Source of the DNA: a virus
IMG/VR virus record: IMGVR_UViG_3300049491_000189
Span: 1-31,027 of that record
DNA: 31,027 nt
Strand: one strand, 5' to 3'
In this document: piece after piece, positions 8,742 through 17,710 of the stretch
Layout: each line of letters opens with the position of its first letter
How positions within the stretch are numbered: the stretch's first letter is position 1
The notes under the pieces: generated by a model
Databases searched by the model: none
The model's input: the letters and a program-made list of their open reading frames with translations, nothing else
What the model was told of the DNA's origin: nothing
Made by a program: the position numbers and the translations under genes

Positions 8742-11011
8742 TGGCACGTTTACCAGTAGCAGCAGATTTTGACAGGCTCACACCAACGGCGGCTGTGACA
8801 AATGCAACCTATACGCCGCGTGGTGGTGACGCACAAGTGGCTATGGGTAAGGCTCTTGGCGGTGTTGCTGATATGCTAACGGCAGAAGTAGATAAACAGC
8901 AAAAAGAGCAGGATGATATTGAGTCGGCGCATGTAAATACCGAGATGACGCTTGGCTATGCGAACATGATGAATGAATTGCAAAACGACCCAGATTATAA
9001 AAACATTCCTGATAAATACATAAAGAATAGTGATAAGCTAATTAATACACTGGTTTCGCAAGTAAGTCCTCGCAATCAGCAAAAAACAGAGGCGCGGCTT
9101 AGGCAGTTGCAAGCATCTAGTTATGATAATGTGTTAAACATTCAGCGTACAAAACATAATGATTATCTCAATCTTGATTTTGCTCGTTCTGCTGATGAAT
9201 TAGGAAAAAAGGCGGAGTCAGTAAAAAGTAAAGCAGATTTTGATTTGTATTTTAAGCCTTTGGAAGAAAAAGCATTGGCGGCAACTAATGTTGGCGCAAT
9301 GAAGCAAGAAGAAGCCTACAAGCAATTGCAAATGAGAAAAAGTAATGCGGCAGAAAATTGGGCAATAAATAATCCTGATAAAGCAATTGCAGCATTAACG
9401 CAGCAGAATAAGAATAACTCTCCAAATCAAACGATTACTGTAGGCCAAGCTATTTCGGCACAAGAATCAGGTAATAATCCTAATATTGGTAAAAGCATAG
9501 ATGGTGCTATTGGGAAATGGCAGATAATGCCTGATACCTTTAAAAGGTTCGCTATTGCTGGTGAGGATATAAATAACCCAAAAGACAATGAAGCTGTTGG
9601 CAATCGTATAATTGCTGAGTTTAATAAAAAGTATAACAATGACCCTGCGCGTGTTGCTGTGGCTTATTTTTCAGGCGAGGGGAATGTTGCGCCAGAAGGC
9701 AGCCCTACACCTTGGAAGGAAGATAGGAAAGATGGGAATGGCAAGTCTGTATCTTCTTATGTAGGTGATGTTATTAATCGCATGGGGGGCAATACACTGT
9801 CATCAAACTCACCACTTGATTATGTTAGCCCCGATAAATTAAAGAGTATTATCAATTCTCCAAAAATACAGGATTACAAAACAAGAACCTTAGCTGATTC
9901 TGTTTTGAATAAGTATCAAACTAATACACAAGATGAATCGCGCTTAAATTATTTAGCTAAAAATTATTCTAATATAATACAAAGCGCCAAAGATGCGGCT
10001 CAGTTATCTAATCCTGATGATATAGTATTTGCAGATAAAGTTGTATCAAGGGTAGAGCAATATATAAATCAGGAAATGAAAGCAGAAGAATTTGCACACA
10101 AGGCAGATGGTAATTTGGTAATGCAGGCATATAATGGGACATTATCAAATGGGCAAAAACCATACGATATTGAAAGCCTGCGTAAAATAAGCCCAGAAGT
10201 TTCAAAGGCATGGGATAGATTGATAATAAACAACCCAAAGGCCGCTGAAGTTATAGAGAATAAAATCTTAACCGCTAATTCAAAAGAAACAGACAAAGAT
10301 ATAAAAGAAGGCGGTGACAAATTCTATGATTTTTACAAAAGGGCAATATTGCCAATAGGCGACCCTAAACGTCCGTCTGTATTAGATGTGCAGCAGGCGG
10401 TTGGTGATGGATTAACACTAAAGGGGCATAAAGAAATATTGTCTGTGTTGGATTCCAAAGATGATGGCAATGAGAAACTTATTAACAATGCCGTTGATTT
10501 TATGAAATCTAGAATAGTAGGTTTAGGTATGGCTAATTCGCCTGAGAATCAGCAGGCATTATCAAAAGCAACACTTGATATGCGTGTAGCGTATCAGCAA
10601 GGAATTGCAGCAGGAAAAAAGCCAGAATCTCTTACAGACCCTACTAGCAAGGATTTTATAGGGTTGGTAGCAAAAAATCTTGTTTTGTCAGATGAAAAAA
10701 TTGTTGATTCTATACTCTATGAGAAGAAGCCAGAAGTGAGTAGTGTATTTGGTTTTCCTTTACCATTAGTTACATTTTTTGGAAACACAGTAACTATTGG
10801 AGAACCGTATACATCCAAAGATTGGTTTGAAAATAATTTTGAAAAAGCGGTTAAAGATGGAAATATAGATTCATCAAACGGATGGAAGGCTTTAAATGAA
10901 GCGGTAAAAACCAATACTATAAGTAAAGATGTGGCTATTAAATTAAGGAAAAAATATAATTATAGTAGGCCATCGGACGCAATGTTTGTTATGCCTAATG
11001 GTAATAATTAA
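8741..11011 (+). CDS. internal virion protein with lytic transglycosylase domain, about 756 aa
   Basis: A large, mostly helical and charged protein. From about residue 232 there is an SLT-type lytic transglycosylase domain: AISAQESGNNP carries the catalytic Glu (about residue 242), followed by GAIGKWQIMP, a conserved helix and RVAVAYFSGEGN. This cuts peptidoglycan locally during DNA injection, as T7 gp16 does. The rest is likely a helical tube. The reading frame extends upstream to a GTG at 8714. The ATG at 8741 is preferred, because it overlaps the preceding TAA (TAATG) and gives an N-terminus MARLPVAADFD. The coding sequence is more AT-rich than the tail genes. Confidence 0.85.
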   Translation: MARLPVAADFDRLTPTAAVTNATYTPRGGDAQVAMGKALGGVADMLTAEVDKQQKEQDDIESAHVNTEMTLGYANMMNELQNDPDYKNIPDKYIKNSDKLINTLVSQVSPRNQQKTEARLRQLQASSYDNVLNIQRTKHNDYLNLDFARSADELGKKAESVKSKADFDLYFKPLEEKALAATNVGAMKQEEAYKQLQMRKSNAAENWAINNPDKAIAALTQQNKNNSPNQTITVGQAISAQESGNNPNIGKSIDGAIGKWQIMPDTFKRFAIAGEDINNPKDNEAVGNRIIAEFNKKYNNDPARVAVAYFSGEGNVAPEGSPTPWKEDRKDGNGKSVSSYVGDVINRMGGNTLSSNSPLDYVSPDKLKSIINSPKIQDYKTRTLADSVLNKYQTNTQDESRLNYLAKNYSNIIQSAKDAAQLSNPDDIVFADKVVSRVEQYINQEMKAEEFAHKADGNLVMQAYNGTLSNGQKPYDIESLRKISPEVSKAWDRLIINNPKAAEVIENKILTANSKETDKDIKEGGDKFYDFYKRAILPIGDPKRPSVLDVQQAVGDGLTLKGHKEILSVLDSKDDGNEKLINNAVDFMKSRIVGLGMANSPENQQALSKATLDMRVAYQQGIAAGKKPESLTDPTSKDFIGLVAKNLVLSDEKIVDSILYEKKPEVSSVFGFPLPLVTFFGNTVTIGEPYTSKDWFENNFEKAVKDGNIDSSNGWKALNEAVKTNTISKDVAIKLRKKYNYSRPSDAMFVMPNGNN

Positions 11012-14000
11012 TGGAACAGCAAACAATTTTATCTAACGCTAATGATGATTTTGATGCCCCTGTAAAAAAATCAGATGATGATTTTGATTTACCATCAAAT
11101 GATAATGAATTTGACAATTCATTAATGGCACATACCACAAAATCTTTTATATCTTCTTTTTCGGATGTTGTGAAAGAGCGTGCTATAAAAGATGTAATCA
11201 CTACTGGCGAAGTACCCAGTATTATGGGGTACATGAAAAAAGCGGCAACTATCGCTGGCAAAAGTGTTTACGATGCTATTGAAGGCGGCGTTACAGGTGT
11301 TGCTCAATTAGAGGCTGCCGCTGTTTCTAACTTCTTAACTAATGAGCAGTTAGTAGAAGCAAATAAAAATAACCCTGAGTTGTTTCCTACAGAAGTTCAG
11401 CAATTTCCTGTTGCGGAACATTTAAGAAAAGTTCAAGCGGGTATTGAGCCATTAAGTGAAGGAGAGACACCTGAAAATTTAATGGTTAGGGTTGCAGCCG
11501 AAAGAGTAAATAGTGGTGTTATAGGCCAAACTGGTGCGGCGGCAATGGGTGCGTTTACCATGCGCCAGCCTGTATTGGCAATACTTTCTCCAATGCTTGA
11601 ATTTGGAGAAGATGTATACCGCAAGATGCAAAAACCAGAAAACGCGCCATTAAATATAAGTTTAGATGGCGAGAATAAAGCTGATTTTAATACGGAAGCA
11701 AAAATAGATTCATTTCACGCTTTGTTAAATATAACAGGATTTCTTGGTATGCCAATGGCATTCAAGGAGAAAGTTGTGGCAATAAAAGAAGGCGTTGCTT
11801 TTCCTGAAGCTGTATTCCTTGAATCAAAAAAACCTACAACTCAGCAACTTGATGTAATAACTAATGCGGATAATATTCTCGCACCAGAAACAATTGTTAA
11901 TCAGCCCGCAATCACTCCATCAGTTGTAAAGGCAGAGCCAGTTAAGCCTAAAGATATTCATGAAATAGTGCGTGAGGATAATCCAATTTTATTTGGAGAG
12001 TATGACGCATTAATGACACGTAGAGATTCTTATATAAAGTATTTTGATGATTTATTGGAAAGCCGCAAAGAATCAATAAGGCAAGAATCGCCATACAACA
12101 CTGAGATTGAGGTATTAAAAATAAAAATTGATTCAGCAAATAAACGTAAATCTAAAATTTATCAAGATAGGCTGGATGAATTAAACTCATTAAATGATGC
12201 GTATATTAATGAACAAATGCACCCACTCAATTTCCCTAATGATATTAAAAATATCAGGTACGAATTATCAAAGGTTACTCAGCGCATTGGCGAGATGGGG
12301 GCAGAAATAAGAACCGCGTATGATGCCTCAAAACCCAAAATAAAAGATGTTGAAATTATAAAAGCGCCATTAGCTGTTGATGCTCCTATAGTTAAGGAGG
12401 TGCAATCAGCATCAAATGCACTTGCTAAATCTCAAGAAAATACACAAATTATAGAAAAAGAGAATGTAATATCTATTAAAGACGAAGTGCAAAAACAATT
12501 GAAGGCTATAGGCCGTAATGACCCGGAAGCACAAGCGCAGGGGGTTATTGTAGAAACTTTCTTTAACTCTATGGCGGAAATGTACCAAGGAAAAAAGGGG
12601 AATGCTGCGGATTGGTATATCAAAGAAGGTGCTAATATTCGGCAAGGAAAAACTGTTCTTGGTGCAAAAGGCGGTGATAAAGGGAAAATCAAATTATCTT
12701 CGGATAATGCGAAGGCAATGATTACCTTGTTTGATAGGGCAGATGCTTCAACATTTATGCACGAATCTGCTCATAACTTCCTTGATATTATGGATAGGTA
12801 TTCACGGTTGCCTGATGCCCCCGTATTGTTAAAAAAGCAAGTGAAAGAAATTCGCAAATGGATGAATATAGATGAGTCTATTAATTTTCGTGATAAGGCC
12901 GCATCAAGACTACACGAAAGGTTTGCTAGAGCGTTTGAACGCTATCTCATGGAGGGCATTGCTCCTACAAAAGAATTGGCCTCGGTGTTCGCAAAATTTA
13001 AGAAGTGGCTTATAGATATTTATACTGGCGTAAAATCAATGAACAGGCCACTAGAGCCTGAAATTAAAGCTGTCTTTGATGTGATTATGGGTAAGACACC
13101 AGAAGATATTATTATTACAAAAGAAAGAATCGAGCACGAAATAAAAAAACAAGAAACAGAAACGGATATTACCGCTAATATTCCAGAAGAAAAACTTGTT
13201 AATCTTGTTAATTTGGCTCTTATCGAAAATGGCAAAGAACCTGTAATTCAACCATCAACGGGTTTTGGTAAAAAACCTATTGAGAAATCTAAAATAGCAC
13301 CAGATGGTAAATTTGTTAAACCTGAAAAAGTTATAGATGAAAACGGGAATGTGCGTGATGATTTAATTGAGAAGCGCATTGAGAAACTTGCTGTTGATGA
13401 AGATATACAAAGTTTTATCAGGAAAATGGCAGAGGAAAACAATGATTATACTACTGCTAGGCGTGGTGTTGTGCCTCAAGCACAAACAATTGCCGTTGCA
13501 GAGTCAATGGGTATTAATTTTGATTTATTAAATAATAGGAAATTAGGCGATACTTTTAATGCTGTAGAAATGAAGATTGCTGAAGCAACATTTAAAAAAC
13601 TAGCTAAAGATGCTTATGATGCTTCAAAACTACCAAAGACAGTAGAGAATATCGCTGCATTTGAAATAGCTATACAAAGGTTTAATGGCGCTGCATCAGG
13701 ATTTCTTGGCGCTGCATCTGAAGCTGGTAGGGCATTGAATATTCTTCGCACTATGTCTGGTGAAATAAAAGTTGCAAAAGATATGCAAGAGTTATTTCAG
13801 CGCACATTGGGTAAAAGCCCAAAAGATATAGCAGCGCAAATGGACGCGATGAGTAAAATGGAATCGCCTGAGCAAGCGGCTAAGTTTGCAAGGTCGCTTC
13901 GCAAGGCTGGCACAATAGATAAAATTGTAGAGTATATGATTAACTCTATGCTTTCAGGGCCAAGAACGCATTTAACAAACATAACCTCAAATTTACTTGT

Positions 14001-15576
14001 ATCTGTTTTAAGTGTCCCAGAAATATATATTGCACATAAAGTAGGAAAAATTCTTGGTTCAAAAGATGGAGTCACCGCTGGTGAGGCTCAAGCAAGGTTA
14101 TACGGGCTTATTCATGGCGGGATTGATGGCATAAAATTAGCCTACAAAATTATGAAAGACGCTGAAGATATTACACCAGAGGCGCAAGGAAAAATAGAAT
14201 CGCACTTAACACAAGCAATTTCTGGGAAAAAGGGAGAGATAATCAGGATTCCAACAAAATTACTTCGTGCTGAAGATGAGGCATTTAAGTTGATAGCACA
14301 AAGGCAGAAATTAAGGCAGTTGGCTATGCGCGATGCTAATAAAAAAGGCTTAACCGATAGAATTGATATTGCTGCTCATATTACAAAGGTTCTTGAAGAA
14401 CCCCCCGTAGCATGGTTAGAGGAAGCAAAGAAAGCGGCTGATGAACAGACATTCACTAAAGAATTGGGGGCTGCTGGTAATGCTATTCTTGCATTTTCAA
14501 ACACTCATCCTTCAATGAAGTTTATAATCCCGTTTGTACGCACCTCTATTAATATCTTAAAGTATGCTGGTGAACGTACACCGCTTGGGTTATTTTCTAA
14601 AGAAGTACGCGACAATGTATTGGGGAAAAATGGCGAAGTGGCAAGAGATACACAAATATCTCGCATAGCATTAGGTAGCTCTATTGCATTAAGTACCGCG
14701 TTTTTAGTATACAATGGATTAATTACTGGTGGCGGGCCTAAAGACCCTGCTGCTCGTGCTTTATGGTTACTGAATCACCAGCCTTATAGTATTAATATAG
14801 GCGGGATGTGGTTTCAGTATAGTCGCCTAGAGCCGTTTGGAACTATCATGGGGGTGGCTGCCGATTTTGGTGAAATCTCTGGCAGTCTGTCCGAATTAGA
14901 GAAAGAGAAAATACCATCATTAATATTAGCTTCAATAGTTAAAAACATTACTAGTAAAACATGGTTGCAAGGGCCTTCAAATCTTATGGAGGCATTAACT
15001 GACCCAGAGCGCTATGGGGAATTTTATTTGTCTGGCTTTGCAGGGGCTTTTTATCCAAATCTCATAGCTCAATCTAATCAATTAATAGACCCATATATCC
15101 GTGATGCTCATGGTATTATCGAAACTATAAAATCAAAAATCCCTTTTGCGTCTTATTCTATCCCAGAAAAAATTGATGTGTGGGGTAATGAGATTACTCG
15201 TAATTATCGTATCAACGCTGTAAATTCGATAGCAGCGAAGCCTGTAGGAAATGATGCACTAACTGAGAAATTACTAAAAATTGGACAATATCCATCAAAA
15301 GTTAGTAGGGATATTTACACAGTAGAATTAACAAGTGAGCAATATAATGAATATGCCCGTGTTGCTGGAAAAATGAGACGTGAAACTATTGGTAGGGTTG
15401 TAATGGGAGAAAATTTTGATTCTTTACCAAAAGGTATTCAGCAGAAACTTGTACGCAAGGCTAATTCTGATGCTTTGGAAGCAGCTAGAACGGTTATAAA
15501 ATCAAAATATCCTTCAATTGTTCAACAAGCTATAAAAAATAAGCAAATGATATATCAGCCACTAAAAGAAGATTAA
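11011..15576 (+). CDS. large polyvalent ejection protein with HExxH protease-like segment, 1521 aa
   Basis: A 1521-residue protein starting on the last base of the previous stop. The acidic N-terminus carries a repeated DDFD motif. About residues 578-645 form a metallopeptidase-like segment: STFMHESAHNF has HExxH at 584-588, and HERFARAFERYL supplies a candidate third ligand, Glu643. Near residue 1217-1240 is a hydrophobic stretch, followed by GGGPKDPAARALW, QPYSI and FQYSRLEPFGT. This set matches the C-terminal domain I know as large polyvalent protein-associated domain LPD38. Such proteins are injected with phage DNA and may process host or virion targets. It is longer than most single-domain ejection proteins and takes the place of T7 gp15/16. 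Confidence 0.75.
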   Translation: MEQQTILSNANDDFDAPVKKSDDDFDLPSNDNEFDNSLMAHTTKSFISSFSDVVKERAIKDVITTGEVPSIMGYMKKAATIAGKSVYDAIEGGVTGVAQLEAAAVSNFLTNEQLVEANKNNPELFPTEVQQFPVAEHLRKVQAGIEPLSEGETPENLMVRVAAERVNSGVIGQTGAAAMGAFTMRQPVLAILSPMLEFGEDVYRKMQKPENAPLNISLDGENKADFNTEAKIDSFHALLNITGFLGMPMAFKEKVVAIKEGVAFPEAVFLESKKPTTQQLDVITNADNILAPETIVNQPAITPSVVKAEPVKPKDIHEIVREDNPILFGEYDALMTRRDSYIKYFDDLLESRKESIRQESPYNTEIEVLKIKIDSANKRKSKIYQDRLDELNSLNDAYINEQMHPLNFPNDIKNIRYELSKVTQRIGEMGAEIRTAYDASKPKIKDVEIIKAPLAVDAPIVKEVQSASNALAKSQENTQIIEKENVISIKDEVQKQLKAIGRNDPEAQAQGVIVETFFNSMAEMYQGKKGNAADWYIKEGANIRQGKTVLGAKGGDKGKIKLSSDNAKAMITLFDRADASTFMHESAHNFLDIMDRYSRLPDAPVLLKKQVKEIRKWMNIDESINFRDKAASRLHERFARAFERYLMEGIAPTKELASVFAKFKKWLIDIYTGVKSMNRPLEPEIKAVFDVIMGKTPEDIIITKERIEHEIKKQETETDITANIPEEKLVNLVNLALIENGKEPVIQPSTGFGKKPIEKSKIAPDGKFVKPEKVIDENGNVRDDLIEKRIEKLAVDEDIQSFIRKMAEENNDYTTARRGVVPQAQTIAVAESMGINFDLLNNRKLGDTFNAVEMKIAEATFKKLAKDAYDASKLPKTVENIAAFEIAIQRFNGAASGFLGAASEAGRALNILRTMSGEIKVAKDMQELFQRTLGKSPKDIAAQMDAMSKMESPEQAAKFARSLRKAGTIDKIVEYMINSMLSGPRTHLTNITSNLLVSVLSVPEIYIAHKVGKILGSKDGVTAGEAQARLYGLIHGGIDGIKLAYKIMKDAEDITPEAQGKIESHLTQAISGKKGEIIRIPTKLLRAEDEAFKLIAQRQKLRQLAMRDANKKGLTDRIDIAAHITKVLEEPPVAWLEEAKKAADEQTFTKELGAAGNAILAFSNTHPSMKFIIPFVRTSINILKYAGERTPLGLFSKEVRDNVLGKNGEVARDTQISRIALGSSIALSTAFLVYNGLITGGGPKDPAARALWLLNHQPYSINIGGMWFQYSRLEPFGTIMGVAADFGEISGSLSELEKEKIPSLILASIVKNITSKTWLQGPSNLMEALTDPERYGEFYLSGFAGAFYPNLIAQSNQLIDPYIRDAHGIIETIKSKIPFASYSIPEKIDVWGNEITRNYRINAVNSIAAKPVGNDALTEKLLKIGQYPSKVSRDIYTVELTSEQYNEYARVAGKMRRETIGRVVMGENFDSLPKGIQQKLVRKANSDALEAARTVIKSKYPSIVQQAIKNKQMIYQPLKED

Positions 15577-15588
15577 GGAGTAACCCAC

Positions 15589-17202
15589 ATGGCAGCAACG
15601 TATGAAGATAGGCTAAAGGGCGCGGTAATGAGCGCGGCATATAAAGCGCCTGTGCGTGTGGCTACTACTGCGAATATTACGTTATCTGGGGAGCAGACGA
15701 TTGACGGTGTTGCTGTAGTTGCGGATGACAGGGTGTTAGTTAAAAGCCAGATTGCGGCATTAGAGAACGGCATTTACGTTGCATCTGCATCGGCGTGGGA
15801 ACGTGCGACTGATTTTAATGGTGCGCGTGATGTGGTTACTGGAACGCTGGTATATGTGAATAGCGGCACTCTGAATGGTGGTTACACGTTTCGCTGCACT
15901 AACACTAATCCTGTAGATATTGGCAATGACAGCCTTACGTTTGTGAGGCATGGCAGTTCGCTTGGTTCTAGCGCGGATAACTACCTTGCATTGGCGGGTT
16001 CGGCTACGGGCAGCAATCCGCAGTATGTGACGATTCAGGCGGTAGGTGCGACAAATACGAGTGTTGGCATAAACCATAACGCGATTGGCACTACTACGGT
16101 TGGCTATCAGTATAATGGGCTTCTGAATGGTGTTGCTGGTTCACCGACAACTGGACGGCAGATATTCAATATTGCCGCAAAGCCTGTGCTGCATTTGACG
16201 GATACTTACTGGAATCCCGATGCTGTTTATAATGGCACATATTATGGCTATCCTGTTATTTCCAGCGGCTTTGGGACTACTGCGCTAACAACGGACATGA
16301 TTGCGGGGGTTATCTCTGTAGAATCTCCGTATTATGGCGCAACTGGCAAGAATGGCTTAACCGTTGATGGCCTCACGCTGATGATTGGGGCAAAAGGTAC
16401 TACGGGTTCGGTTCATTTCCTAACCAATGGCGTACTTGCCCATGTTAATATTGCGGCTGTTGGCAATTCGGTTGGCACTGATAAATATCAAACTGCTGAA
16501 TCGCAGTTATGGTTCTATGGTTGCCAGACAGGTGGTGGTACTGGCGCTGTAATTGCAACACAAGGCGGCACATCGTATGGCACTAAATTCTATGATTCTG
16601 GCACTGGTGGCTATGAGTTTTTATCTGATAACACATCCAGCCGCATGTTGCGCCTTACCCGCAGAGCAAGCGGTGTAAATGGTATTGATATTATTTCTGC
16701 GGCAACGACCCAAGACCCGACAATCGCTCCCTACGGCTCTGATACTGATATTGGGCTTTTGATTAAAACCAAAGGCGCAACAAATCAGAATATATCGTTT
16801 TATGATGCGAGTGCTATTCAGTTTCAAGTAGGCGGCAGCAGCTCAGCCACAAGTTTCTTAGCTGTTACGGGAGGGGTTAACACTACCGCAATAAGCGCTC
16901 AGGGTGGTAGTAACCCTTCAATAGTAGTTTATACCATTGGCACAGGTGGAATAGATTTTAAAACAAGCAATACAACCAATACAATTCTGCAACTCAAAGA
17001 CAGCTTTGATGTGGTAATTGGTAATGGCTCTCAAACAACAAGCGCAACTGCTGGTTTCTTATTCATACCATCATGTGCAGGTGCGCCCACTGGTGTTCCT
17101 GCCAGCATACCTAGCAATCGCATTGCGCTGATGTATGACCGTACAAATAATAAACTCTATGCTTATAATGGCGCATGGAAATCAACAGCGGCATTGACAT
17201 AG
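15589..17202 (+). CDS. tail fibre protein, 537 aa
   Basis: A 537-residue protein with AAGGAG nine bases before the ATG. The first 120 residues form the phage fibre attachment module: VRVATTANITLSG, VADDRVLVKSQ, ENGIYVASASAWERATDFNG and GTLVYVNSGT. The middle is a long beta-rich Thr/Gly/Asn region with no coiled coil, probably a trimeric shaft. The C-terminus contains IALMYDRTNNKLYAYNGAWK, a tip module repeated across many phage fibres. It likely binds a surface receptor. It is the last gene before a cluster of tiny genes and its stop lies inside a candidate promoter. Confidence 0.85.
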   Translation: MAATYEDRLKGAVMSAAYKAPVRVATTANITLSGEQTIDGVAVVADDRVLVKSQIAALENGIYVASASAWERATDFNGARDVVTGTLVYVNSGTLNGGYTFRCTNTNPVDIGNDSLTFVRHGSSLGSSADNYLALAGSATGSNPQYVTIQAVGATNTSVGINHNAIGTTTVGYQYNGLLNGVAGSPTTGRQIFNIAAKPVLHLTDTYWNPDAVYNGTYYGYPVISSGFGTTALTTDMIAGVISVESPYYGATGKNGLTVDGLTLMIGAKGTTGSVHFLTNGVLAHVNIAAVGNSVGTDKYQTAESQLWFYGCQTGGGTGAVIATQGGTSYGTKFYDSGTGGYEFLSDNTSSRMLRLTRRASGVNGIDIISAATTQDPTIAPYGSDTDIGLLIKTKGATNQNISFYDASAIQFQVGGSSSATSFLAVTGGVNTTAISAQGGSNPSIVVYTIGTGGIDFKTSNTTNTILQLKDSFDVVIGNGSQTTSATAGFLFIPSCAGAPTGVPASIPSNRIALMYDRTNNKLYAYNGAWKSTAALT

Positions 17203-17220
17203 CGAACACGATATTATAAT
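17194..17220 (+). promoter_or_regulatory. candidate sigma70-type promoter at the tail-fibre stop
   Basis: TTGACA (17194-17199) and TATAAT (17215-17220) are both perfect hexamers, but the spacer is 15 bp rather than the usual 17. The -35 includes the end of the fibre gene (GAC ATAG). It would start transcripts near 17227 for the three tiny genes, the tailspike and the lysis genes. The short spacer lowers confidence. Confidence 0.35.
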
Positions 17221-17244
17221 AGTAATGCACTCAACAACAAAACA

Positions 17245-17367
17245 ATGGATGTTTATATGGAGCCTACACCAACACCTGCACCAGTGCCAGAAATTGAAGA
17301 AGAAGTTGCAAAGCGCCCAGAAGAAGTGCCTGTTCCAACACCAGCCCCTACCCCCGCGCCTGTATGA
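17245..17367 (+). CDS. tiny Pro/Glu-rich protein, 40 aa
   Basis: A 40-residue frame starting MDVYMEPTPTPAPVPE and ending EEVPVPTPAPTPAPV, with a second in-frame ATG at 17257. No convincing ribosome site precedes either start. The sequence is low complexity and disordered, with PTPAP motifs. Its TGA overlaps the ATG of the next small gene (ATGA at 17364-17367), which supports real coupled translation. The final 43 bases before the stop are duplicated exactly in the next gene. It may be a flexible linker peptide or a decaying fragment of a duplicated gene. Function is unknown. Confidence 0.4.
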   Translation: MDVYMEPTPTPAPVPEIEEEVAKRPEEVPVPTPAPTPAPV

Positions 17368-17508
17368 AACTGATACCAAATGAGGTAGTAGAGGGGTTGC
17401 TGCGGTATTTACTCACGCGCCCTATGGTTGAGATTGAAAACGCGGTACATGCGCTGCGTAGCCTTGAAGAAGTGCCTGTTCCAACACCAGCCCCTACCCC
17501 CGCGCCTG
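17320..17508 (+). repeat. 43-bp exact direct repeat (17320-17362 and 17466-17508)
   Basis: The 43 bases from GAAGAAGTGCC to CGCGCCTG occur twice, with starts 146 bp apart. Both copies are read in frame as EEVPVPTPAPTPAP, the first in the 40-residue gene and the second in the 59-residue gene. The identity at third codon positions points to a recent duplication or gene conversion, not to convergent low-complexity sequence. Confidence 0.9.
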
Positions 17509-17543
17509 AACCCAAGAAGGAAGCAGAAGATGGGAAAAGCTAA
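17364..17543 (+). CDS. small protein with duplicated PTPAP segment, 59 aa
   Basis: A 59-residue frame. A helical N-terminus (KLIPNEVVEGLLRYLLTRPMVEIENAV, shown only in part here as positions 2-28) is followed by EEVPVPTPAPTPAP and a charged tail ending EDGKS. The helical part could associate with a membrane or a partner. The proline segment is encoded by an exact copy of a 43-bp sequence from the preceding gene, in the same frame. It overlaps the preceding stop by four bases, and the next gene starts inside its end. It resembles small proteins found before lysis or tailspike genes, but no family was recognised. Confidence 0.5.
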   Translation: MKLIPNEVVEGLLRYLLTRPMVEIENAVHALRSLEEVPVPTPAPTPAPEPKKEAEDGKS

Positions 17544-17631
17544 AGACCGTCCAGCCAAAGAGAAGAAAAAGCCGAAATCGGATAAACAAAAGGTTAAATC
17601 CGACTACAAATCGGCCTATTCCAAGAAATAA
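17530..17631 (+). CDS. tiny lysine-rich basic protein, 33 aa
   Basis: A 33-residue protein starting MGKAKDRPAKEKKKPKSDKQ and ending in SDYKSAYSKK, about 40 percent lysine. A strong AAGGAAG site lies about six bases before the ATG, inside the end of the 59-residue gene, so the two overlap by 14 bases in different frames. The charge suggests nucleic-acid or polyanion binding. Small Lys-rich proteins like this are seen in phages, but no function can be given. The same frame stays open upstream to 17428, but the RBS-supported ATG is preferred. Confidence 0.5.
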   Translation: MGKAKDRPAKEKKKPKSDKQKVKSDYKSAYSKK

Positions 17632-17653
17632 CACATTCCACACGTTTGGTTTG

Positions 17654-17688
17654 TATAATTCACGTTTATATGCTATAGCGTGAATATA
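17654..17688. promoter_or_regulatory. inverted repeat before the tailspike gene
   Basis: TATAATTCACG (17654-17664) faces CGTGAATATA (17679-17688), an almost perfect inverted repeat (one extra base on the left) around a 14-base AT-rich centre. It lies in the 67-bp gap before the tailspike gene, and the left arm includes a TATAAT. It may be an operator or an mRNA hairpin. No T-tract follows, so it is not a normal terminator. Confidence 0.35.
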
Positions 17689-17710
17689 CATATCATTTAT
17701 GGAGAGCGCT

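Noticed and set aside
13797-14714. Minus-strand open frames opposite the polyvalent protein
   Set aside because: They lack ribosome sites and neighbours on that strand, and lie within a confident 1521-residue plus-strand gene.
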